Positions 10,389-20,500 of a DNA stretch of 64,000 nt are shown one piece after another. This DNA comes from Pleodorina starrii (Eukaryota; Chlorophyta; Chlorophyceae; Chlamydomonadales; Volvocaceae): the NCBI GenBank assembly GCA_030267565.1, contig BRXU01000035.1:1023001-1087000 (forward strand), written 5' to 3'. Positions within the stretch are counted from its first letter, which is position 1. Every line of letters begins with the position of its first letter. A program made the position numbers and the translations under genes. A model generated the notes under the pieces. It had not been told where the DNA came from and did not search any database. It worked only from the letters and a program-made list of their open reading frames with translations.

Positions 10389-11351
10389 GTGTAAGTGATT
10401 CGTCAGCATCTAGTTATTCGTTGCACCAACGAACAAAATGTGTTGGAAAACGGCCCCGCGTTGCCGCGTGCTTTAGATAGTTTAGAATGTTTAGATTGCA
10501 GCAAATGGCGAAGGATGTCCAAATGTATTTATATGTGCTAAAGACGCTGCAAAACATGATGGCGAATCGCCGCCTCGTCGAAGGCGCCCAACTGCTCATA
10601 CGGACTGCAGCGAGTCTGATTCCCCGGCCACAATACGAACCGTAGTCCCAGCTCTGATTGTTGCCCTGAGTGCCAATGAACCAACTGGCTGGGCCGGACT
10701 ATTGAGTTGAGGCTGGACTGGACCGGACCAGACCGAGAACGCAATCACGCAACAAAGCGACAACGTACGGTACACAAAGCGACAAAGCGGGTGAGCCTTT
10801 TGGTTCCACTGCCATGCGTTTCCAAGGGTCCACTTTTGGATTACGGTTCATTCAAACGAAGAACCAGCAGGGTAAGAAATGTACGAGAGCGGCAATGAAT
10901 GGAGGCGACGCCAACCAACAAAGAAACAAACCAACCGACCGAGTGCGGGCGGACGGGCCGCTCGCCGCTGGCCCCCCTCCGTTTGTGTATCTGCGGACGA
11001 ACAAACCGACGCACAAACAGGCCGAGTGCGGCGCTGGTCCCCGCTCCCCCTAGGCCCCCATTGAGAGGCCCGCTGGTTCCACGTCCTGACAGCTGCGCAT
11101 TATTGGTGGTGCGGCAACAGCCGCCGATACGTCTCTCAGTCCGTTTCTCCCACACGCTCCCTCACCACCACCGCTGCATAGCCCGCCGCCACCGCTACCA
11201 CCACCGCCTGGCTCTCGCCCCGCTGCAGCGCCCTCACCGCTGCACCGCCGCAAGATCCCCTCGCGGCCTTCTCCTGCCGGCGTCCCCACCAACAACACCC
11301 AACAGCACCCGCACCAAAGCCCCGTCCCCGCCGCCGCTCAGCTGCCGCCGC
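10389..11351. other. Intergenic flank between hAT element and cyclophilin gene
   Basis: This holds no convincing gene. The right part (about 11000-11351) should be the 3' UTR of the leftward-transcribed cyclophilin gene. Around 10915-11035 are short repeats of AAACAAACCAACCGACC- and GAGTGCGG-type motifs. Open frames here are low-complexity and antisense to the neighbouring exon. Confidence 0.45.
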
Positions 11352-13726
11352 TCAGCTGCCGCCTCCATCCTCACCATCCTCTTCCTCATCGCTACTGCTG
11401 CTACTGCTGGCGTCACTCCCCAGGTCCCCAAGCATGCTGTCCAACATCCGCGCCTTGACGCTGCGAGCTGGCGGGGCAGCAGCCGGTCGTTGAGAACCCG
11501 GCGCTGCTGCTGCCGCTGCTGCTGCCGCACCCGCGTCGGCACCCGAGCTGGATGGCCCCGTGCCTTCTGCTGCTGCTGCTGCTGAGGCGGCGGCGGCGGC
11601 AGCACCCTCCTCGTCCGCCGCATCGGGTTTCCGTTTGCGCTTGAGACCCTCGCTGAGGGCGTCCCTGTGTGGATTTGGAGTGTGCAGCAGTGTTCAGCAG
11701 TACAGACCGGGACCGGGTGGCGGGGGCCGGGCGCGGGAGCCTCTTGTGCTGGAATGCAAATGCGGGATTGGGTAATTGGCTGCAGCGACAGGGCGGGCTC
11801 GGATGAGGGCACGCGGGCCCGGGTGGGATCGGGTTGGGCCCAGCGCCGGTTCGGGCCACCGGCCACCGACCCCAGCAACCTCCCGTCCCAACTGCCCAGC
11901 TCCCCCCCACGCTGTCCACCCAGACAGTCCCGACAATGCCCCGACAATGCCCACCTCCCTCACACAGCCCCCACCCGAACATGGCGGGGACCCACATGAG
12001 CGACGAGCGCGCCTCCTCCGCCTGCTCCGCCAGCCGCGTCGCCGCGTCCTTGGGCTGCCCCGCCCCCTCCCCCGCCCCCGCCCCCGTCAGCTCCTCGTGG
12101 CTCCCCAGGTGGTTGGTGGGCCCCGCACGCGCCACCGCCAGCCGCTGCGCCGGCGAGTCGTCCGGCAGTGTGCGCAGATCCCCCAGGCTGGTCAGCAGCT
12201 CGGCACCTCGGTGGATACGACCGACTACCTGGCAGGGGGAAGGTGGGAGGGGAGGGATGCGGGGAGGAATGTGGGCCGGGGACCGGGGTGGTACCAGGTG
12301 ACAGGTGACAGGTGCCGGGTGAGATGCGGTATGGGGTGGTGCAGTCCAGGGTGGGGAGGGGCAGGGGCAGGGGCAAAGGGAGTGTGAGAGGTGGGCGAAG
12401 TGAAGGGTGGAGGCGCGGGTATGCGGCCAGCAGAGGGCCAGGCGGCGGTGTGGGGTGATGTGGGGTGGTGGGGTGCGCTCCTTCGCTGCGTTTCGCTCCA
12501 GGGAAGCCCCTTCCCCTCCCTCCCTCCCTCCCTCCCCCTTAACCCAGCGAGCCCCCCAGCCCAGCCCAGCCCAGCCCAGCTGTAGTGCTTGGGCGGAGCA
12601 AAGGCTACTCGAGTTGCTGTGCGACGCCTTTCTTAGGCTTTATGCTAGCCGATTGTACGGCACCTGTGACCTCGGCGTAACATTCCCCCCCCTCTGAAGG
12701 GAACGTCCTCGGTCCTCACTGCGTCCTCGCAGTGTCTGTGCACAGTCCACTCCGCCATTCACCACCTGTGCATGCCTGGGGTCTTAGCCAGGTCTTCGGC
12801 ATTGGGGTCGACAACTTCCCAAGTCAGGTCATGCCGAGCACACATGCCTCTAGCCTTCATTTGCAAGGTTTTCTGGAGTGGAAGCCTTTCCGCGAGTACC
12901 AGGGATCGAACTGACGACCTCTGAGAGACTGTACGTCAGTACTGGTCTCGATACCAATGTAGTGCTTGGGCGGAGCAAAGGCTACTCGAGTTGCTGTGCG
13001 ACGCCTTTCTTAGGCTTTATGCTAGCCGATTGTACGGCACCTGTGACCTCGGCGTTACACCAGCCCCCCCAGCCCAGCGCAGACAGGCAGTCCCCCAGAC
13101 AGCCCCCACACCCACCTGGTGCGTCCGGTCCAGGTCCAGTGCCCGGTCCAGCGATATGACCACCTCATCCCCCGACAGGGCCACAGCCACCAGACCGCCC
13201 TCCACCGCGCGCAGCTGCGAGTTGGGCTGCAGCCGCACACCGCCGTCACCCGACAAGGAGGAGGAGGCGCCAGCGCCGGGGCGGCCGCCGCCGCCGCCTC
13301 CGCCTCGCAGGCCGCCGTGGAGCGCGTAGCGGGGGAGGAGCTTGTGGAAAGCGGTGCCGGCCAGGCCCGCGGCTGAGCCGGGCATGCACCTGGCGCCGTC
13401 GTGGTGGTGTGGGAGGAGACGGGACGGGACGGGAGGGGACGGGGGATTTTCAGGGTCAATAGGGTGCTAGGGTTTTACCCACAGTAAGATGACACCACCG
13501 CAGCGGTGGATGCTGACGGGCAGCAGACGCTCGCCTGTTTCGGAAGTGGTTGGCCGCCACAGGCACCACGTCATCAAACATCTCCACCACCAGACGGCCT
13601 GGCGAGCACCGGCAGGGGCAGGGGCAACAGAGCAGAAACCGATAGGGGGCGGGGGTGGGGGTGGGGGCGGGGGCGGAGGGGAGAGGAAGATGAACCGCCG
13701 CGACAATGGCGGCGCGCGCGCCGTCC

Positions 13727-13765
<39 letters not shown>

Positions 13766-14796
13766 GGGCTCCGCACTCCAGGGTGGCGGCAGCGGCGGCG
13801 GCCCTCCACGCACTTCGGGAGGAGGGCTCCCCGGGCAGAGCACCCACAACACCTCCCAACACCTCAGCCTCCTCCTCCTGCTGCTGCACCCACACTGCCG
13901 CATCATTATCGCCGTCGTAATGACCTCCGTCGGTCTGTGCCTCCGTTACCATCACTCCTCTGGTATCTCTTTCCTCCAAATCCCAAAATACTGCTCAGTC
14001 TGTCAGCCAGTCTGTTAGCCAGTCAGTAAGTCTGCTTGTCTGGAGTGTCTTTCTCCAACCCCCAACACCTCCCACCCCACACCCCTCCCACCACACACAT
14101 ACACACACACGCTTCTTTCCCGCCTCGATCACTTGCCCGCGGGTCCTGTCTTGTGTTCCGCCCTCCCCCCTCCCTCCCCTCCCCTCCCCCTGCCCCCATT
14201 CCGCGCTGCGCTGCGGGATTCACCCACCCAGCGGCTTTCCCGCCAGAGTGATGTCCAGGAACACAAAGGGCCGGTGCACGTCCAGATCAGGCAACGCGGG
14301 CAGCTGGTTGGCGCGCTCCTGGGGGCGGGGCGGGGCGGGGAGCGGGTTGGCTTAATTACATTGGCGCATGGGGGTAGGTAGGCGAGCAGGCACCATGCGT
14401 GCTGGAAAGGCGGGCGCCGTTACGGACGCCGCACGATGGCCGCTTGGTGCCGTGAGGACTGCGGGCCGGTTAAGGCAGCGGGTGACGGGTGACGGGTGAC
14501 ATCGCGCAAGGGCCTCCCCACTGCAAACCCCACCGGCTGCGCCCCGGCCACGGGAAAGCCGCTGGAAACCCTCCACGAGCTGCGGGATGACTCGACCTTT
14601 GTCGGCAAGGGTCGACCTGACGCACCTGGCGCGCCCGTTCGATTTCAGGGTGAACGCCAGTCTCCAGGAACTTGTCCAAGTTCCGCTTGATGTTTTTCGC
14701 CGTGTCATGAGGAGCCGCTTTGCGCCGGACGCTGACCTGCGGGCCATTTGGTCCAGCCGCACAGTCCAAAGCCACCATTTCATTCAACATTCGCAT
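11352..14796 (-). CDS. Divergent cyclophilin-domain protein, 6 exons, 388 aa
   Basis: The exons, 5' to 3', are 14796-14626, 14318-14228, 13598-13535, 13389-13116, 12228-11975 and 11664-11352 (1,167 bp, in frame). Residues about 1-75 are a charged helical lead (HDTAKNIKRNLDKFLETGVH, ERANQLPALPDL). The cyclophilin-type peptidyl-prolyl isomerase fold follows: FVFLDITLAGKPLGRLVVEM, PVAANHFRNRC, then AFHKLLPRYALHGG, a Gly-rich loop insert, LVAVALSGDEVVISL, and VVGRIHRGAELLTSLGDL. In active cyclophilins the FHRxxPxFxxQGG motif carries the catalytic Arg and Gln; here they read Lys and His, so isomerase activity may be weak or absent. The C-terminus is disordered: LKRKRK (possible nuclear signal), poly-Ala/Ser, then an acidic SSSSSSDEEEDGEDGGGS end. 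The intron after exon 3 appears to use a GC donor (AG|GCGAGC), the only junction that preserves both frame and the family alignment. Confidence 0.82.
12582..13060 (-). repeat. tRNA-derived SINE candidate with 104-bp flanking direct repeat
   Basis: About 104 bp beginning GTAGTGCTTGGGCGGAGCAA occurs nearly identically at about 12582-12684 and 12957-13060, so the spacing is about 375 bp. Between the copies, on the minus strand, is a tRNA-like stretch: TGGTATCGAGACCAG (A-box-like, near 12945) and CAGAGGTCGTCAGTTCGATC followed by CCTGG (B box, 12897-12925). This is the layout of a pol III-transcribed SINE that is partly tandemly duplicated. It lies wholly within the intron between exons 13389-13116 and 12228-11975 of the cyclophilin gene. 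Confidence 0.55.
13727..13763. repeat. (CA)n microsatellite
   Basis: About 17 CA dinucleotides lie in the intron between the second and third exons of the cyclophilin gene. Confidence 0.9.
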
Positions 14797-17585
14797 CGTG
14801 TATGTACAGGTTCGTCTCTTGTACGCGACCGGGTCTTGCGCGTAGCCAACCTACCGCGTCACCGCAGAATTTGGTACCTCCTTTTCCCATTTCTAGCGGG
14901 CGGACGGCGTATAAACGTTTTGAACCAAAGCTTGTCACCTATGTGGCTAGCCGCAACCAGTGTTCGGTCAACCCTATAGCCTATAGAGACCGTTGTTTAA
15001 AAGCAGGTAACCAGGCATGAAGGCCTTGGGACGCATCGGTGCTTTTTTTTGCAAAGCTGCAGGGCCGATGGGCATGGTGAAACGTGCCATTTGGCTCCAA
15101 GCGTCAAGAAGGTTCGTTGGTGGTGCGTCGTACAAACCGACAAAGAAGAACCAGGAAGAACGTCGGGTGCGGTTTATGCTGCTGTGGCTGCTCTTGCTCT
15201 ATCTGCTCTCCTGCGCAATGGCATGCGCATTGCTCTGCGGCAAAGGGCAGTGCTGCTGGGCCACACAATTCACAACACCGGAACCGCGGGCAGGGAAGGG
15301 GGGGGAGCTGCCAGATTCAGATCAAGAGCGAGTTTACAGCAGTTCCTCAAGGGACCACGATAGACCAGGCCTCATATGGCCTGGTATGCGTTCACCTTCG
15401 CGTCAACCTTAGCAACCAACCAACAACTGACAACCTGCCTATGTAGCTATGTTCCCCGGACCGGGGCTCGCAAAACGCCGCTCATTATACTCACTATGTC
15501 AACACATCAGCCAGGTGGGCTCACACCTTGCCCTCGACTAAATCGGCAAAAGCGCGGTTGCGAAGGTGCTCGACAACTTGAGACGCACATGTACCACCAG
15601 GGGCCAGCCGCGGGGGCACAGGCAGGGGCCACGCAGCAGCCCGAGCCCCAACGCGCACCCCCATCAGGCAAGGCCCTGATCCCAATCTCCTGCGGCATGT
15701 ACAGGTATCCCGCATGCCCATCCTCCCCTTCCCCAACATCCCCGCCCGAAAAAGTTGTCATGGTTTGCCATGAACGCGGCGTGGAGAGCAGCTAGCCTTA
15801 GTTGGTGAATTTAAGTTCCGGTACCTTCCAGAGCCCGGCGTCGGTTCATGCGCGTGGGCGCGTCACAGGTCAAGAACACAGACACGCAACACACAGACAC
15901 ACATGTTGTTGGTCAGTGTTGACAATGGTCACACGTGAGCCACCTCCCTCCCTATCAACAGCACATGATTCCGGTGTCCTTTGCCGTTTGGGCGATCATA
16001 GGGCCTCATTGGCCGCCGCTGCATGTGGCAGCACGCAACAGCGCTCCCTCGACCCTCGCCCGGAGATGAACGAAGGTCAAGGAAGGAACAACAACGCCAA
16101 GTACGCGCACAACGTCCACGCCGCGCACGAAACACACACACACACGCACACACACAGAGAGACGCACATGCCCCGTCGCGAGAATGTGGTCCATGCGAAG
16201 AGGAGAGAGAAGAGAGCAGCGCACGTCATGTAACGGTGTATAGCGTGTAAGGGAACGAAGTAGTCTGCAAGCGAGCAAGCGCGAGTCGAGTCATTTGTCC
16301 AGCAGCACACGGTACGCTTTCAAAAGCACCCCTGCGGCGGCCGCCACCATCAAACAAACCACATCCAGCTTTTCACGGCGTCACGTCAAAACACCAGGAC
16401 AGAGTCGTCAAAGGCGTCACGGTGCCCCGTATGTGTCCTCCTCCTCGCTCCCTCCGTAGCCAACCCAGCATGTTCAAGCGCCATAAGTAATTGTGTTATG
16501 TGAATATGGAGACGTGCGGTCGACGGAGCTACTCCGATGGGGTTTGGAAAGTGTCCAAGCAAACTCGTCAAGGAAGGCGGCGGCAACAGCCGCGGGCCGC
16601 AGAATACCCACACACACACCATCGCCAATCAGCGTGCAGTGTAGGCGATGGAAATATACACGAGAGGAGTACTTTAGAGTGGACCATGTGTGTGTGCGTG
16701 TGTGTGCGCGTGTGTGCGTGTTCTGATGGTTGCGAAGGTTGAGAAGGCTGGCCAGTTGGCGCAGGGGGTGGGGGGCACGCCCCCCGCACGGGGGTGGGTT
16801 GAGGTGGCCAGCCGCTGGGCTGCACCGCGATGCCCCTCCAGCCTCTCCCTCCAGCCCTCCCCCCTTTCCCCACCCTTCCCTTCCCTTGCCCACCCTTCCC
16901 TCCCTCCCTCATAGCCCGAACAGATCGACAGGCAGGCACACAAAAAGAAAGAATCCCTCTTAACGCGAACGCGCGCAGATTGGGGACCTCAAAGTCAAGC
17001 TCGTGCGTACCACGGAACAAGTTGCAAAACAAGACAAACATGACGTCGTTCATTGGAGCCCTGGATGTGCCCTACACGCTGCTCCAAACCGGGTTCGTGG
17101 CGTGTGCGCATGCGACACCGGTGGCTCGTCCCTCCTCCCGCGGCGTGAAGCCCCGACCACAAGCAACGCCCAACGCGCCAACCAATCCTGTCTTCCGTTC
17201 CTACGCAGCGCAGGGCTGTGTGCCCCACCTACGCCCAACAGCTCAACGACAAATCCAACAACAATGGCAATGTTTATGACAACGGCAAGACAAACCCATA
17301 CACGATCCTCTTAGTCAACCGCCAACCGGTTCATTCGCGCGCACCTACACACACACACACACACACACAGAGGGACAGACCGCACCGCACTAAGCTTTGG
17401 GAGGCCTCGCCTCATGAGCGGGCCTCGCCTCGCAAGCGGGCCTAGCCCGCATGGCGGTTCAAGAATGTCGTCACCCCACACAATGACGCTATGTTTCACA
17501 GAATTCTGCTTTCACTACTTTGCCGCTTCGAGCACACGACCCACACAGTACACCAAAGCAGTACGTAGGCGACTGCACGCGCGTG
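14797..17585. other. Intergenic region between cyclophilin gene and giant HRGP gene
   Basis: This region of 2.8 kb should contain the cyclophilin promoter on its left and the 3' UTR of the giant gene on its right. It carries CA-rich microsatellites at about 16132-16165, 16612-16716 and 17347-17368. A 131-aa plus-strand frame at 15017-15412 contains a hydrophobic run (MLLWLLLLYLLSCAMACALL) but has no recognisable family, and I do not call it a gene. No TATA box in the right orientation was found near 14850-15000. Confidence 0.45.
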
Positions 17586-20500
17586 CTAGCGACGCTTGTT
17601 GGCCGGGCGGGCCCAGCTGCTGCGTCGCACCTCACTGGGGTTGTTCAGCATGGGGTTGAGGTACAGCGTCGCCGGCTCGAACAGCGGATTGAGGTGCTGG
17701 TTGGGCCGCTGCAGCGCCACCTCCTCCGCCGCCGGCGCACTCTCCTCCTCCGCCGGCGCCGCCGCCGCCTCGCCGCCCTCGCCCTCCGCCGCCGAGTCGT
17801 GCTGCGGCGGCGGCAAGGAGTACGACGGCTCTAAAGGTACGTCAGGCAGGCGACCCGAGGCGGTGGCCAGGCTGATGTAGCCGCCGCCGCCCAAACCCGG
17901 GGCCACCGGCGGAAGGGGCGGCAAGGCCGCCGCCGCCGGCTCCGGCGCCGCCAAGGCGGCGGAGGCGGAAGCGCTAGCACCCGTGGCTGGGGCCGCAGGC
18001 GCATCGCGCGCGGACGGCCCGGCACTTACGTTGCCGCGCGCAGACGCCGCGGCGCTGCCTGTGCCGCGCGCAGATGGTGCCGCGCTGCCGCTGCCGCTGA
18101 CGGCGGTGGCGGCGCCAGGGGCGACGGCGCCGTACGACCCTCGCGCCGTGTCGTACGCTGTCGTGCGCCTGCTCCTGTTTGGAGATCTGGTGAAGCTGAT
18201 GCGGGGCGTGAAGAAGCCGGAGGCGCTGGCGTTGACCAGCGGCGCGGCGATGCCGACGCTGGCGCCACCGCTGGGGCGGTCCTCGAGGTCGTTGGGTTCG
18301 TTGGAGGCAATGGAGGCGGCGCTGCTCTCCACCTGCCAGGCCATCTCCGCTACCTCAGGGTCCATCCGGGCCCGGCCAGCGGACACGGGAGCCTGGGCGG
18401 CCTGGCGGTCACCGCCAGCGGCTCCGCCGCTGCCACCGGCTCCGCCGGCGGCGGCGGGGGCGGCTCCACCGCCCCCACCACGCTCCGTCGGCCAGCCAAA
18501 CTCGGCAATCAAGCTCGGCTGCTGGGCTTGGGCGCCGGCGAGCGGCTGCGTCGCCGGCAGCCGCCGGCCGGCTCTGCCGGCAGGGGCCGCCATGCGGGCG
18601 ACGGCGGCGGCCGCGGGCGAGCCGGGCGCGGCGGCGGAGAGGGCGTTAGCGAGACTGGCGATGACGCGGCGCTTGCGCTGCAGCATTGGCGGCGGCGGCA
18701 GCGAGGCGTCGCCGCTGTCGTCGTCGCTGCGCGCGGTGGCGAGGCCGTCATCGGTGGCGGCGGCGTTGACGCTTGCACCGTCGCCATGAGACACCGCGCG
18801 GGAGGAGCTGGGGTTGTGCTTGTTGTCGGCGCTGGGCGACGCCATGTCGTACAGTACGTTGGCGTAGTGGGTGATCACCTCGTCGGCGGCGGCGCCGCCG
18901 CGAGTGCCTCCATGTGACCTCACACCGCCCATCTCCAGGGCGGACGACAGCGACGCCGACATTGCGCCGCCGGCGGCGGCGGCGGCGTCCTGTTGCGCCG
19001 CACCGGCGGCGCTCTCGTAGCGCTGGATGCGAGCAAGCGCTGCCACGGCGCCCGCGCCGGAGGCGCGGCCGCCGCCTCCACTGCCGGCGGCAGCTCTGCC
19101 GCCGCCACCGGAACCCGAATCCGCGTCGCCCTCGTACAGCGCATTATAGGCCGTCCGGATGCGGCGGCGATTGCTGGCGGCGGCTGCGACCAGCGCCGTC
19201 GGCGGGTACGGCAGCAGCGGCACCTCGCGGCTCTCACCCGGCAGGCTGCTTATGCCGCTGAGGCGGCGGCTGGACGCGTCGTCAAACTCGCTGCCGCGCG
19301 CCAGTGAGCGGTTGGCGGCGGCGTCGAGGACGCCGCCGGCGCCGCCGGTGCTGCCGCCGCTGAGGATGGCGGTCATGCCGCTGCCGCTGCCCACCGCCTG
19401 TGACGCGTCGTCGGGAATCTCCATGGAAAAGTGGCCAGCCAGGAGGAGGCGGCGGCGGTTGTACACGAAGTACCCCGTACCGCATGCCACCAGGATAAGT
19501 ACGGGTAGTACGGCAACCAGCATCACAAACAGGCCGACGTTGGAGGCGACCCAGGAGGCGCTGCCGGTGCCGCGGTCGAGGATGACGTCCGAGTCGGGGC
19601 TGCCGGGGACGATGCTTTGCGGGATGGAGGGGCCGGGGACGACGGTGGAGGCGACGGCACGGGCCAGGTTGTCGACGGTGGTGGCGGTGATGAAGGCGGT
19701 GACGTTGGTGGTGGGGGTGGCCAGTTGGCGCAGCGCAATCGTCATCTTGTCCTGGGCAACCAGCGAGGTGGCAGCCACCTGCGGAGCGGCGCCAGGCAAC
19801 GATGGCGGCGGCAGCAGCGGCGAAGGCAGGCGGGGCACAGACGCAGCAGGAACAGCACGAGGCGGCAGGACAGCACGGCACAAGGCGCAGCACACGGACA
19901 GGGCGCGAGGCGATAGCACACGGGGGGGTGGTGCAGCGGGCGGGGGAGTGCGGTGGGGGGGGGCGGGAGGGCGAGATGGAGGGCGGCGCGCGCCCGCAGC
20001 GGGTGGGGCGATTGTCGTCAGTTGTTATCGCGTGGCAGCTCCACCCGGATAAGCGGCCAGGCTGGCCGCTGAAGGGGAGAACAGCTGCAACAGCATTCAT
20101 TCCCCGGTTGCGCCCCAGGCCCGTTTGATTGCTCCCCCTCAAGCACCGCGCTGCCGCCCAAGCGGCCACCAGCGCCCGCCCTCCCGAACCAACCCCAGTT
20201 CCCACCCCAGCTCCCACCCACCTGCGTGATGTTGCCGCTGCTGACCGACTTCTGGATGAGGCCCATCATGTTCGCCATCCCCCGCAGCGCCGCCTCGCGC
20301 CGGGCCGGGTCGTCCACCCCAATCAGGTTGGCGCCCAGCACCGCACCACCACTCCCACCACCCACCACCACGCCGCCGCTGCTGTTGGTGCTGCTGCTGC
20401 TGCCAGCCGCTGCGCTGCCGCTGTTGGCTGTGGTGCTGCTGTTGCGGGCAGCACTGCTGCTGCTGTTACCTGCACCGCTGCTGCTGCCAAGCAGCGCAAG

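Noticed and set aside
15017..15412. 131-codon plus-strand frame with a hydrophobic run
   Set aside because: It shows no homology that I recognise, and lies in the intergenic region between two minus-strand genes. A random frame in GC-rich DNA explains it.
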